From the NCBI GenBank assembly GCA_000467715.1, contig AJFK01000095.1, positions 62,001 to 126,000 on the forward strand: a stretch of DNA of 64,000 nucleotides, read 5' to 3'. The stretch is from Hysterium pulicare CBS 123377 (lineage: Eukaryota; Ascomycota; Dothideomycetes; Hysteriales; Hysteriaceae). The notes beneath the pieces are model-generated. The model saw only the letters and a program-made list of their open reading frames with translations. It did no database searches and was not told where the DNA came from. A program made the translations under genes and the position numbers. Of this stretch, positions 19,802 to 33,854 are shown piece after piece; the first letter of the stretch is position 1; each line of letters starts with the position of its first letter.

Positions 19802-22800
19802 GACGGACAGGGTATGGTGACAATATGCAGGAGACAATATTCAAAATAGCAAAGAAGACAGACAAGCGGTAGATATGAGAATCCCGAGGGACAGGAAGCA
19901 CTTATTCCTTACGAGAGATATGATATGAGATTCAAGAATGGACACAAGAGAAGGGTCACCTGGGTAAGGACCTATATGGAGAGGTGAGCAGCATGAAGAC
20001 CGGTAGACTGAAAGGAAGAAGAACAGGGCCGTAGGCGCATATCTATCTGAAGACGTAGCATTTCTGGTGAGAGGCGCAGGCGTCTCTCGATTCTTATGGA
20101 TGGCCGGCATAGTGGTGGATTGTCTCCAGGCGCACTCCGGAATCTCGCAACCTCGCACCCTCGTAAGCCTACCCTGTCGCGGGGTCCGACAGCAGGGCAC
20201 AGGCAGAGCGATCGACGAGTTGCAGATGCCGGGGCTGTGTCACCGTGTGTGGTGGGAAGAAGGCAAAAATAGAGCGACTGTTGGGGCTGAGAACCCGCCC
20301 CGCTAGACTGGACACGGAGAAGACGCCACGAACATCCTGAAATACTATGCACGCAGTCAGCTCGACCAGCCCTCTATTCTTGCTTCCTCCAACCACGCTT
20401 TCAGGATTATGGTTGTTTCGTTTCACTCCTCACGGCTATTCGAGGACAGCATATGTAACGCCAAGCAGTTCCATCAGCAGCAAATTTCTGCATCTGAGAG
20501 AATACCTGGGTTGTCACGATGGAGGCAGCTGATGCTAAGGTACCACTACTTGCACGCCTAAGATACTTATTTTAGGCCGACTTCTCGCCATTTCACCATC
20601 AGAGGTATCGAACTGGAAATTCGTTTCGAATAGAAAGCTTCTCCAGCGCACACTCCTGTCGCCGTTATGGACTTCCTACCGGCCGGAATGCGCAGCCAAC
20701 AGGAGCACCCTTCGATGTTGAGCTCAAGCCCGATTGGGTAGCATCTTCGTAGAATTACTGTTCCTGTCGATACATAAGCAGTCTATCTTCCAGGTTTCTT
20801 TGGCTGGCCACATCATCAACGTGGTGCGTGCCATCTGGACGACGATATATATCTATGCAAGTGAATAGTTTTGTGCTGTTCCTTGATGCTGTCGTAGTTG
20901 TCTGTCGAATCGGAGGGTTGATTGCGCGCCCAAGTTGCGTCATTCGCTATCCGAACATGGGCCCAAAACACGTCTGTACGTATGCGCAACGGCCTTCATA
21001 CCCAAAACCCAATGCCAACCGGCGTTCGTACTGTTGGGGCAAACGCGCTCTTCGGAGGAGTACGTTTGCGCAAAGAAACATGATTCCATCTCGTCCCATG
21101 TGCTATCCCACATCTTCTGGCCGGATTTGGAAGCACGCGCGAGGGCTGACGCGAGCCACAATGCCCCTTCTCTGTTGCCCAATCTATCCTCAACGTCCCC
21201 TGCATCCTGTCTTGCTCTCATTTCACCCTCTTCGGCAAAACTCATGCAGGCCCATTTCGGGTATCCTTAAGCGCTTCAGATGACCAGGGCATTGAATGTG
21301 TTTCATACGATTTCATGAGAATTTTGATGCCGTCCAGGGGCGATCGCGACAAGTATCGCCGATGCTGCCCCATCGATGGCAATTCTGGGCTATTTCCAAC
21401 TGAAGGCGAATCAAATAATTATTAATCCTCCATGGCGGCGGTTGGGGCGAGGCATCACCTCTCGCATTTCACTTCTGGAGGAACAGAAGTCTGGATGGAC
21501 GAACTCCAAGTTCGGAACCTTATCTCTCATGGGTGTCTTTCTTCCATCACCATCGCGTATGCCTGCCATGCCGTTATGTGGAGTGGCCTCCTCCATTGCG
21601 GCGCTGCCTTTGAAGAGGCAAAAGACAGACAATGTCGCTTCATTCTTCTCGTCATGTCGCTTCGATCTGAACATGTTGGACCCTTCCCTCAGAACGTCTC
21701 ACCATCTGGCCTCTTCAGCTGGGTCTCCCCATGAACAAGGACGATGGGTGGAATCGATTCCGCCTTGCCCGTGTATGATCCTCTGCCACAGCCGTTCATG
21801 CTTCAGATCCCGCGTTCCGAGCCTTCTGAAGGATCCTCTAGCCTTATGGCGGCGCAGGTACCTGAACGACCAACCAATGATGTAGAATCACGGCCCAACA
21901 GTTCTATGGCACAGTATCCGCACGAGTTTGGTATATTGAAAGCACTGCGCTTATTTCCCTTCTCATTTCTCCGCCACCAACGTACCCAAATTGTTGCGCT
22001 CTCTGAATGGTCAGGTAAACGGGATATTCGCAGCGCCGCGAAAATCTCCGCGCGACCTACCTTACTATTCACTGTGCCTTAGCCAAAAGTATCTCGTTTG
22101 GTAGATTTTTTTCTCGCCTTTGCCATGACCTGCGCTTTCAGTCATGCTTGCCACTCTCACAAATCCGTTTCGCACAACCTAGCGCTTATAACTTCTTCAC
22201 TTGATCATGCCTGAGGGACGACTAGTGTTGCTGCAAATCCTTCTTGTATTACATTCCCAGTAGGATTCATTTATGTCAAGCAGTCGGGTGAGCGCTTCCC
22301 CAAAGTCCGACATCAGTTCCGAACCTTTTGCGCATAGGCTGACCAATCGCATTCTATATTCTCGGCCGGGAGGAACTCCGAGTCGCGTTATCTTCTTGTC
22401 TCAGCGACTGCTGTATAATTTCTCATGATTCACTGCCTTGTTGCCTCGCGCAAACGTATCAGCACTCCTCACTCCGCAGCAGGAGGTAGTTCGTGGGTAT
22501 GGTACGGGCCGCACATCCCAGGAACCCATGAGGTTGGCCCCAACCGCATACGGTCTTGAAACGTTCCCATCCAACCCTACATGATCACGCCTGCAGACTG
22601 GGTTCTTCCCCTCGCGTGGCCTCTCAAAAGTGCTTTGGTTGCCGCGCACATCCGAACCCTGCAAGGGTAACTCACCGACATGCGCAATGGCCGCGCATGC
22701 TCGTCTCTCCATTCGTTCGCGGACAGATCAACGTCGGAGGCAGAAGATCAACATTGCTTTTTCCGAATACCGTCTTTCCAACAAAATTGCCGCAGGCTGG

Positions 22801-24165
22801 AACTGTAGACTGCACGGCGCAGGATTAATGAACATACTATGAGAGTAACTGCTGCTTCAAGAACCGAGCTGACAGTCGTTCTGGGATCCAATTGGGGGAC
22901 GTCGCAAACCACCATCAAACATCAAAGTGCTCCCGAATGGTTAAGATTTGGTCTGCGCTCGCTCATTACTGTAAGGCTAGTGATCCTGCGTTCCCCGCAA
23001 CCAACTGTAGGATCAGTTCCATGTGATCCTTCTAGGGCGCGGTACCTGTAGCCAGATATGTCGTTCTTGAGAACGGAAGTTTCCGCGAGACATCCATATC
23101 CAAGCCACAAGGCGTTGTTCTTTTCTTCCCTACACACTTTAGACTAATATCAATCCCCCGGGAGCAATCCATGATAACAACACCTGTCACGATTCCAATC
23201 GACTTCTCGAGACCAACAAAGCCATCTTGCAATGCCACCACGGCCGACGTCATGTTTTCTTCCTGTCCAACACATCTAGCATCCATCTCGTCTGAACGTC
23301 ACTCCATCAGTGGCCCTACTATTTAAGTCTCATTATCGAGCTAGACTCCTGGGAAGCTACGCCATATTCCTTGATCTAGACCAGCTGAACAGGCTCGCCC
23401 TCATCATCAATCCCGCGTCTTGGACTCATTCTGATACAGTCACCATCCCATCGCAAGTGTTTTCCTGATTAGCAGTATTTAACGTTTCATTTAACATTTA
23501 CCAATATGTCAACGATTAGAGTTTTTTCTAACTATCGGCTCAGTCAAATGTTAGATCAAAATTAAACTGTTGACGCTCACGTGATACTGTCGACTGTTAG
23601 ATTTCTTCCTAACTATCAGTCATGCTGATTAAATGGCGAAGGTGAGGTTGGCGGACCCTTACTCCAGACTTTTCACGCAAATAAATCATCAGACAGACCA
23701 GAGATGGTGCCACAAGGAAAAATCTAGTTGTGGAATGCTCGGCACATTTCGAGATATTAGTAAGCCAGGAATTGAGTATCAGGGCTGAATCGTCACGCTA
23801 GGAAGAATCCATCCTCATATGAATAAACATGCTGATAGCTGAGCAAATGGTTCTTTTTGCCCCAATCAGATCCACCGGCCCATCTCCCGGGTCTGAAAAC
23901 TTATGCTTGAAGCTGAGAAATCACCCGTCTATGGTTCAAAGGAACACCCTAATACTTCAGTAAGCAGATAAACCAGAGCTATCAAACCAGCTTGCATTAC
24001 ACGTGCTTTTGCTCGTGTGCTATCATCAGATAAATGATGAAAGAGTGGACCGGGGTGTCGTAGGAATTAATTCCCTCCTTTTCTCCCCCGCCATTGTGTT
24101 TCTTCCTCTCCTTTGCAGTTTGTGAAAGGTCTTTCATATTTCCAAATCCCCAAAATATCAACACC
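19802..24165. other. 4.4-kb intergenic region without recognised gene
   Basis: This region lies between the start of the F-box/UBA gene and the DJ-1-like gene. Several frames of 100-170 codons are open (for example 20828-21283 and 21376-21885), but they overlap each other on both strands and carry no domain. A pyrimidine-rich stretch next to 19802 probably belongs to the upstream gene's promoter. A pair of diverged direct repeats lies at 23507-23627. Confidence 0.5.
23507..23627 (+). repeat. pair of diverged ~40-bp direct repeats
   Basis: TGTCAACGATTAGAGTTTT at 23507 and TGTCGACTGTTAGATTTC at 23588 each continue into CTAACTATC and AGTCA. The repeats are 81 bp apart. Inside each, TTAGA and TCTAA/CCTAA form a short inverted repeat. 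A related string occurs near 1060. They could be footprints of a small inverted-repeat element or duplicated protein-binding sites. Confidence 0.45.
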
Positions 24166-24906
24166 ATGGCACCATCCCATCGTGCCCTCATCTCCGTAAC
24201 CTCCGCCTCAGCACCCCTCTTCTCCGGTACCCACACAACCGGCATGTTTATAGGCGAAGCCCTTCACCCTTTCAATGTCTTCCGCGCCGCAGGCTTCGAA
24301 GTCGACCTTGTCTCAGAGACAGGATCTTACACCGCCGACTGGCTCTCTCTCCAGCCGGACTACCTCTCCGGAGAAGATCTCAAGCAGTGGGAAGATCTCA
24401 ACGGAGAGTTCAGGAAGAAGGTGGATAGTATGGTGAAGGCTGAGGACATGTTTCATGATGTGGAGAAAGGAGCCACAGGGGGTTATGGCATCTTCTTTGC
24501 CAGTGCGGGTCATGCGGCCTTGATCGATTATCCCACTGCCAAGGGCCTGCATAAACTCGCGACGAAAGTTTGGAGCGATGGCGGTATCGTTGCGGCCGTC
24601 TGTCATGGACCGGCTATCTTCGCCGGAATCTTCGACCCGGATACAGCCAAGCCTATCATCGAGGGTAAGACCATCACAGGGTTCACTTCTGAGGGTGAGG
24701 ATGTGTTGAATGTTACCGACGAGCTTAAAACATGGGACCGCCCGCTGGTGGAAGAGCATGCGAAGAAGCTTGGAGCGAGCTATGTGAGACCGAAAGATGT
24801 CTGGGCTGATTTTCATGTTACGGATGGGAGGATCGTAACGGGGACTAATCCAGCGAGTGCAAGGAGTACGGCGCAGGCGGCAGTGGAGGCGTTCAGGAAG
24901 TTGTGA
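24166..24906 (+). CDS. DJ-1/PfpI family, Hsp31-like glyoxalase III / chaperone
   Basis: The 246-aa single-exon protein belongs to the DJ-1/ThiJ/PfpI superfamily. Cys146 lies in the nucleophile-elbow motif VCHGP, followed by His147, and Glu31 sits in the FIGEAL position. This Cys-His-Glu set is that of Hsp31-like fungal proteins, which act as glutathione-independent glyoxalases (methylglyoxal to lactate) and stress chaperones in the cytosol; the role is assigned from the family. The length is the usual 235-250 aa. A longer frame begins upstream at 24094, but the ATG at 24166 matches the family N-terminus. Downstream lies the converging amidase. Confidence 0.9.
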   Translation: MAPSHRALISVTSASAPLFSGTHTTGMFIGEALHPFNVFRAAGFEVDLVSETGSYTADWLSLQPDYLSGEDLKQWEDLNGEFRKKVDSMVKAEDMFHDVEKGATGGYGIFFASAGHAALIDYPTAKGLHKLATKVWSDGGIVAAVCHGPAIFAGIFDPDTAKPIIEGKTITGFTSEGEDVLNVTDELKTWDRPLVEEHAKKLGASYVRPKDVWADFHVTDGRIVTGTNPASARSTAQAAVEAFRKL

Positions 24907-25327
24907 TTCGATCAGGCCAACTGATGTGATGACTCACAGCCTCCTTTTTAATTGGCTGCGTAGAGATTTATGGATGTTTAGTGAGAACTGAATTGAACCC
25001 AACTGCTCCGGCGAAGTCTGCCTGGGAAAACTTAGAGTTTGCGTAAACATCATGTAATGCTGTGGTCAACCTGTCGATAATCTTTCTGTGGGCTAGACTA
25101 GCAGTGATTTCAGCTTAGGGCATTCCAAAATCATAACGTAGATAACTCTTATCCAGCACGGCTAACTGAAGTTTGGTCGTATGCATTTGTGAAGACTCCA
25201 ATGATTGGTTGGTTTCTTTAGTCGCGAGGCTTACAAAAACTTGAGTTAATCGAAGGTAACAATGCATACATTCTAATCAGGCTTTCATAATCAGATAATC
25301 TACACTCTCTCGTGCAACCCCCCAGCC
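24907..25327. other. convergent intergenic region
   Basis: 3' flanks of the DJ-1-like gene and the amidase gene. Nothing else was seen. Confidence 0.5.
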
Positions 25328-27695
<2,368 letters not shown>

Positions 27696-28356
27696 CTTGA
27701 AGGGGCAGCAAAGCTTTCGAGATGGCCGTCAACATGATTCTTATAGTGGCAGCCAGCCGTCGGCATGGCGGAATACTGATAAAGACCTTGAAGAGATAGT
27801 GTCTCGAAGCGGAACAGAGTGCCTATCCGGCCGTCGTGTTGGTGATTGAGAGTTCTTCGGAGATCGACGATAGGATCAACGTTAGACGCAGCCGGGATGC
27901 TTGGCATTGAACGGCGGGGTTGGAAACAGGAACGCGTGCATAATCGACAGGAACGTGTGGATGAGCGGGGAACTTCCTTATCGCAACTCGGCTCGTCGAT
28001 GCCGTTGATTGTCATTGACAGTGGTGATGCTGTCAGTTCATCCTGCTCGTCTTCAAATAGTTTTCTCCGTAGAGTTGGCGGGATTAGACATCCGCCATGA
28101 TCCCTGACGAACAGAAAAGTCGGTGGTATTAACAGAAGCTGAGACTGTCGGACTGGTATATACATTCTTGATGGCCTTCAATTGAAGAGTATGTCGGTGT
28201 CTAGTTTCGGACGACAGATGTGGGAGCTGGAGGTGAGTCACGTGATGGAACTGGTACCGCGCTCCGCCTTCCTTGTTAAGATTAGTCCGGCTGGGCACCT
28301 CAGTCCAGCACTCTCATACCATTGTCATCTCTCCGCGACTCTTGACCCCTGCAGTC
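27696..28356. promoter_or_regulatory. divergent promoter region, amidase / HET gene
   Basis: The two genes read away from each other across 661 bp. No clear TATA for either gene was singled out. Several frames cross it, but none is convincing. Confidence 0.45.
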
Positions 28357-30327
28357 ATGTACAAACATACTCCACTCTCCGGAGGAAGGATAATCCGTGT
28401 GATGTTACTCCAACCCAGTCCAATTCTGGAAGCACCTCTTGTATGCAGCCTTCATGAAGTCAGCCTCCGCAACGATAAGTATCCCGTCATACCTTACGAA
28501 GCCCTTTCATACACTTGGGGCTTGCCTACAGGCGATCAAAAGATCACTTGCGATGGGAAAATACTGCTGATAACTCCAAATTGTCATGCTGCATTGCGCC
28601 ATCTCCGGCAAAAGAAGAAAAGGCGAATGCTATGGGTGGATTCGGTTTGCATCGATCAGTCATCTATTGGAGAACGTAACCATCAAGTTCAGCTGATGGG
28701 AGACGTCTACTCTCTAGCTAAAAGAGTCTTGGTTTGGCTGGGCTGCGGGAATGAAGATCTATCATACTTATTCCGCCAACTGCAAATTCTGCCACTTCCA
28801 TTCAAAGCATATGACTACATTCATCACAGTCTGTACTTGTTTGGAACCACCTTTTCGCTCTTTGATGGAATACTAATTAGTACGGGCAAGCATCAACGTC
28901 AGTCTCATGACACTCTCTGTTCTGGGAGTCGTGCCAAAGCTAACTTCGCTTGACCAGATTTCCATGAAAGTTTGAAGGCTACCGTCGTACAACTTCTCAA
29001 AGCAGATTGGTTTGAACGTATGTGGACACTCCAAGAGTTCTGCCTCGCAGGAAAAGTTCTGGCAGTCTATGGGCAGAGCTCTGTGCGTTGGGGGATCCTT
29101 GAGCGCTATGTAAGGCATTACCTCCATAACGAAGGCCTACAGCGCTATCGACATCCTTTTCAAACCACAATAATTACTCGAGCAGCTTTTCGATTTGGAC
29201 GAGCATCCTCTCGCCGGTTCATACGTCAGTCCCACTCCAAATGGACTAATGAAAGGGACATAAACAGTCCCAATCCATATGACGATACATATCGCCCAGC
29301 TTTCGCTCAACACTGCGTCCTTATACTTCTGCAATCTTGCAACAGGAATGCTACCGATCCTCGCGACCAAATTTTTGCCCTATATCAGATCTTCCGAGAT
29401 CTAGGTGTCCAGCAAGCAAAACCGGACTATGCTAAAGATGTGGCAGCGGTTTACGAGGAAATCACACGTTTGTTGATTCGATCAACGCGAACACTTACAA
29501 TCTTGCAGCATTCACCTGGCGTTGAGAAGATGGAAAGACTTCCATCGTGGGTGCCAGATTACAGCAAGTTAACGGCACGAACTCATGACGCTTGGACCTT
29601 CGGCCCTACACCCCCTTTAATCCCTGATGTGCAAGAGATCGTGGAAGTCCCGGCAGAATTGAAGCTGAAAGGAAGACTATTTGACCGCATTGATAGAATG
29701 GGCGATAGGATGCCGTATACAACTGAATGGGAATGTCGCCAGAATCCGGAAGTATTTTTTAATGTTCTATTCTCCTGGTACTGCATCACGAAGAAATTGA
29801 AGACTTTGCCTTACCTAAGTGAATCCTCGCTCTCCACTGCGTTTCCTCTTACCATCCTACGGGAAGGTGCACTCTCAGAGGCCAGGACATTTGGCTCGAA
29901 ATTCGACGCGAAGGCATGGCAACGTCTTTTGAAAGACTTGGAATCTACGTTCAATTCGGAACTCCCCAAAACGATAGGACAAGAAAAGCGCATGCATATG
30001 CCGGAGTATATGACGGCACACCAGGACTCAACGAAGATGGCCTCCGGCTATTTGGCTCGCCTTCTTCGGTCACTTTATCAAAACCTAGCAGACAGCCAAT
30101 TTTTTATAACTACCAAGGGTTATCTAGGGCTTAGTGAAGGAAACATATCTCTCCGAGACGAGATCGCCTTATTTGCGGGCGCCTCATCACCAATTATCAT
30201 TCGACCTGCCGACCCAAGTTTGGGGACATACACCTTCGTTGGACCAGCTTCCATGTATGGAATTCCGGAGGAGACTTGGCAGGCAGTCTGTAGATGTGAA
30301 GGCGTTGATGTTTTCACATTGATATGA
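28357..30327 (+). CDS. HET-domain (heterokaryon incompatibility) protein
   Basis: Two exons, 28357-28897 and 28958-30327, with a 60-bp intron (GTCAGT donor, GCTAAC branch, CAG end) join to 636 aa. The N-terminal HET domain shows its hallmark blocks: YEALSYTWG near residue 50, RMLWVDSVCIDQ near residue 90, then VWLG and, across the intron, WFERMWTLQE. The C-terminal 400 residues hold the usual poorly conserved region. In other ascomycetes HET domains trigger a programmed cell-death reaction when incompatible strains fuse, and can contribute to defence; that role is inferred. It sits beside an ankyrin protein and between duplicated fragments, as is common for fast-evolving recognition loci. Confidence 0.92.
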
Positions 30328-31940
30328 TCTATTTAGTACGAACAGAACCTCTGGGAAATCGATCGCTGTATGGTGTGTTCTTCCTTTCATCAACCTCCAT
30401 TCCCTCTACTGGAGCCAGAGGTGGTAGAATCGTAGGGGTCCTCGTCCCCGCCGCAATTGTGCATTGCCATGGCACAGAGCCTGCTGTAGTTGACTGTCTT
30501 ATTGTAAGCAAGCGCGATAGTGTTTCTGCTCCAGTTAGCTTGGTGTTATGAAGGGAGATGATCGACTGATACCTCGTTAGGCGCATCATAAATGATAAGG
30601 CTCCCCTCAAGATGATAAATTTCTCGATTTGATCGACGGTGCGGGTCAATGTTGATAAACAGCCCAGTCGTGACTTACGGTGGAACCGCAGGGAACGAAG
30701 GAGTGAAATAAGACGACGATGAATCGATGACTTGTGGGAGGAAAAACGAGAAATTTGTGGTTGATTCGGTTGGGCTCCAAGGCAGATTTGAGGCTGAGTG
30801 CTGACCGGTCTTCTGCACAACGTTAAAAATGCCTCACTCGGCAACATGTACGTTCCAAAATGGATTACCCCTCCTCAGGCTCCGAGCACAGCGCAAAGGA
30901 TTCTGATAATCGATAAACATTTTGCAGGCGATGTTTCCCGAGTTCACAACTCAAACCAGTAAATACAGCCTCTACGAACCTATCACGACCATCGTAGACC
31001 TCGAGTCTTCGCCTTGTTAGGCTGCAATCATTCGTAACGTATGACTTCGTCAGCTCTTGAGGCTCATGTCGCTATTCACTCGCTTCACTCTTTTCTCGAT
31101 CATGAACTTGTGAGAGCTTATTAATTCGTAGGGCTTCCCAATGCCTCTTTAGTCTAGTCCGTAAGTCGCAACCTCAACAAGCCATGCCAAGAAATCTCTT
31201 TGCGGCGTGCTCCACACCCATCATGCGTCCCGCTGCTATACGTAGTCTAACTATTCTCGTGAGGGTATATTCCTCCACATTCTTGAGTACTAGTGGTAGT
31301 GCTCGTACTGGTATAAGGGCCTGAACCACCGGGTTTGCTGTAGTTGACGGGTTCATAGCAGCCGGTCGGGGATTTTCTGCACCTTTTAGTGTAGTGTTCT
31401 GGTATGGCTAAAGAAATAGTTACCTCGTTGGTCTCTCACTCACAAGTATTGTGCGCATTTCAAAGGCCTCTCTAGTGTGCATGTATATTTCGTGTTTAGA
31501 AGACGCCATGATGAAACCAATCTATGTCTTTGCGATAACCAACTGTATTGTTGCGGTTGAACAGATCCTAAAGGAAGAGATCAAGGTTCGGATATTCTTA
31601 GGGTTCATAGGAAGGACGTGCGAGTCTGGTGCCCTCGAGGCTGAGCCGAAGCTACCTGCAGGAGGTCCTTGTCAGGTGCCTTGCATGAGGCTAATATGCG
31701 CCTCATTAGGCAGACACCACACTCACACTGCTAATACCAGAAAGGCTGAAACTATCATATTTCGAACAGGCCGCAAACTTAACGCGCCTCGCAGACCCAT
31801 GCCGTACTGAAAGATGTCATCTCGTATCGCCTGCTCCATTCAATCCTTTTTCACATCCACGTCTCGTCTATCAAAATATTTGAAGATCTGATCTTTAAGC
31901 GTCAGACTACCCTGTGGTCTTAGTTTGTTTAGGTTCCGCT
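30328..31940. other. 1.6-kb region with two diverged copies of a fragment
   Basis: No complete gene was recognised. GCTGTAGTTGAC occurs at 30483 and 31337, and the sequence after each copy stays alignable to TACCTCGTT at 30570 and 31421 (offsets of 87 and 84 bp). On the minus strand both copies lie at the end of frames that contain STTA followed by a Pro/Val-rich stretch, so they could be decayed exons of one gene. A 172-codon minus frame at 30329-30847 covers one copy. Confidence 0.5.
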
Positions 31941-33854
31941 ATGGAAGGCATTGGACTTGCAGCGTCTTGCATTACCTTACTCAAGCTCACTTCCGATACT
32001 CTAGCCATTGCGAAAAGAACGTATCACGCCTTCAAAAAGGCCCCGGAAGAGGTCACCACTATTACCAATCAGTTGATGATTATTCAATCTGAGCTGGTCT
32101 TGTTGCGAGCTTTAGATGCGACTAGTGCTACCACAGGATTAGGATTGTCTGAGGACGAAGCTCGGATCGTTTCCCAAGCCATTCATGCCGCGCAATATAA
32201 CATCCAAAAGCTTAACGCTGCATGCGATACACCGATAGAAGTTAAGAAGAAACGGGAGAGGGCACGTTGGGCTTTCTATGACCGCTCTAAAGTTGAAGTT
32301 ATACTACAACGATTTCGGAGCACCGAGGTCACTCTGAACGCTGTGCTGCATCTCATAAACATGTGGGTAGCAGAGCGTACAGTTCCTGGCCATGAGCTAA
32401 TCTTTCTCAAGACGTGTTTGTACGTTGATCAGGTTGCAGGCTGTCAGCTCGGCAGACGAAATACTTCAAGAAGTTTCGCTGCTGAGACAAGCACTCTTAA
32501 TGCGGACACCAACACCAAGAGAGGTCGAAAAGGCTGATAGAATGTTGGAAGAACCTAGGAAGGGGCGCAATTCTACGATCGATAGTCTAGCTCATTTCAA
32601 AAGAATGTGGACTCTAACTACCCCATTCTTCGCCAAATCAGGGCCAAACCTCTCGGTTATCACTGCTGATAGTCGACTTTGGACGCTTTACCGGATTTTT
32701 CTTCAGGTCCCGATGCCCTCATTCGTCACCTCTCGCATTATCACCCTTGAGCTTACCTGCCGTGTCTATTCATTCATCTGGCCACGTATTACATTACTCG
32801 GAGGTCATATCACTGTTCGTAATGTAATCCCTGAGAATGCTGATATTATTACTGCTTGCCAAAGAGGGGATCTTGCGACAGTTAGAGCTTTGGCGTCTGA
32901 AGGCAGAGCCAGTCTGAATGATATGACCCCGAGCAATCGGATTCTACTAAGAGTAAGCTTGCTTCTAAGACGCATTCCGGTTACAGAGATCTGGCCTTGA
33001 CTTTGCAGTAGTTTGCTTCGGAGAGTGGTTCCACGAACCTCGTCCGCTGGATGTTGGATAATGGAGCAGATGCTACCATGACATCAGGAGTGCTGCAAGC
33101 GTAAGTCAAAGCCAATACTTCCATAGAAACACACTTTGCTGACGAGATTAGGGGATTACTTCAAGGTGCTTTCTATCTCCGACAACCAGAGATTGCCCGG
33201 CTACTTATTGCTCGTGGAGCGGACGTTGACTATCTGAGTCCAACTGGGTACACGCCGGTCATGGCACTCTTCAACCCAGAACGAAAAGAAGCGCCCTGCG
33301 AACAATTTCTTGACATACTCTCAGCAAACTCTTTCCAGAACATCAATGCGACGAACTACGAGGGATGGTCGGGCCTCCACCGCGCAGCCGCTTTCGGGGT
33401 CGCTGATGATATCCGCCTCCTACTACGCTTCGGCGCTTCAACGGAAGCAATTACTTCGAAGGTTCATTGGACGCCAGTATTCTGCTCTGTATGCTTTGAT
33501 AACCCCGACACGCTCCGAGAACTTCTTTCTGTATCACCATGTGATGTGGCTAAAGATAGAGACGCTCGGGGGTGGACAATGCTGCACGTAGCCGCGGATG
33601 AAGGCGCATTTCGAGTCATTCCAGTTCTACTAGAGCACGGTGCAGACCAGAATGCTCTCAGCGAAGCTACGGCTTTATATGTCCCGCTGGGTTTGGAGAA
33701 TCAATCATTGACCCCAGATGATATTGCCAGGAGCTATGGGCCGGAGCACTACAAACAATATCTCCAAGCATTACGCCAAGCAAATGGAGGAGAGAAGCTC
33801 ATGGATCTTGAATATGAGAGCTCCGAGGAGAACTTTTTCGATGCTGAAGAATAG
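31941..33854 (+). CDS. fungal N-terminal helical domain plus ankyrin-repeat protein
   Basis: Four exons (31941-32366, 32440-32952, 33012-33100, 33152-33854) join to exactly 577 codons (576 aa); the introns are 73, 59 and 51 bp. Residues 1-145 form the helical domain MEGIGLAASCITLLKL..., a type found at the start of many ascomycete STAND and ankyrin proteins. About 170 residues follow without a motif I know, and no P-loop is visible, so the usual NACHT or NB-ARC module seems absent. From about residue 290 there are at least five ankyrin repeats (ACQRGDLATVRALASEG, NLVRWMLDNGAD, EIARLLIARGADVD, GWSGLHRAAAFG, GWTMLHVAADEGA...LLEHGAD). The tail is acidic. A scaffold or recognition function is inferred. 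Confidence 0.87.

Noticed and set aside
19837-19837. Upstream start for the F-box/UBA protein
   Set aside because: The codon there is TTG; the first in-frame ATG is at 19801.
20828-21885. Genes in the 100-170 codon frames of the 20-24 kb gap
   Set aside because: Frames overlap on both strands, lack domains and show no exon logic.
28273-30327. Two separate HET genes or a frameshift
   Set aside because: A 60-bp intron with good donor, branch and acceptor joins the two frames exactly within the HET domain.
30329-30847. 172-codon minus-strand frame as a complete gene
   Set aside because: No domain; it overlaps one copy of a duplicated, probably decayed fragment, and its start is uncertain.
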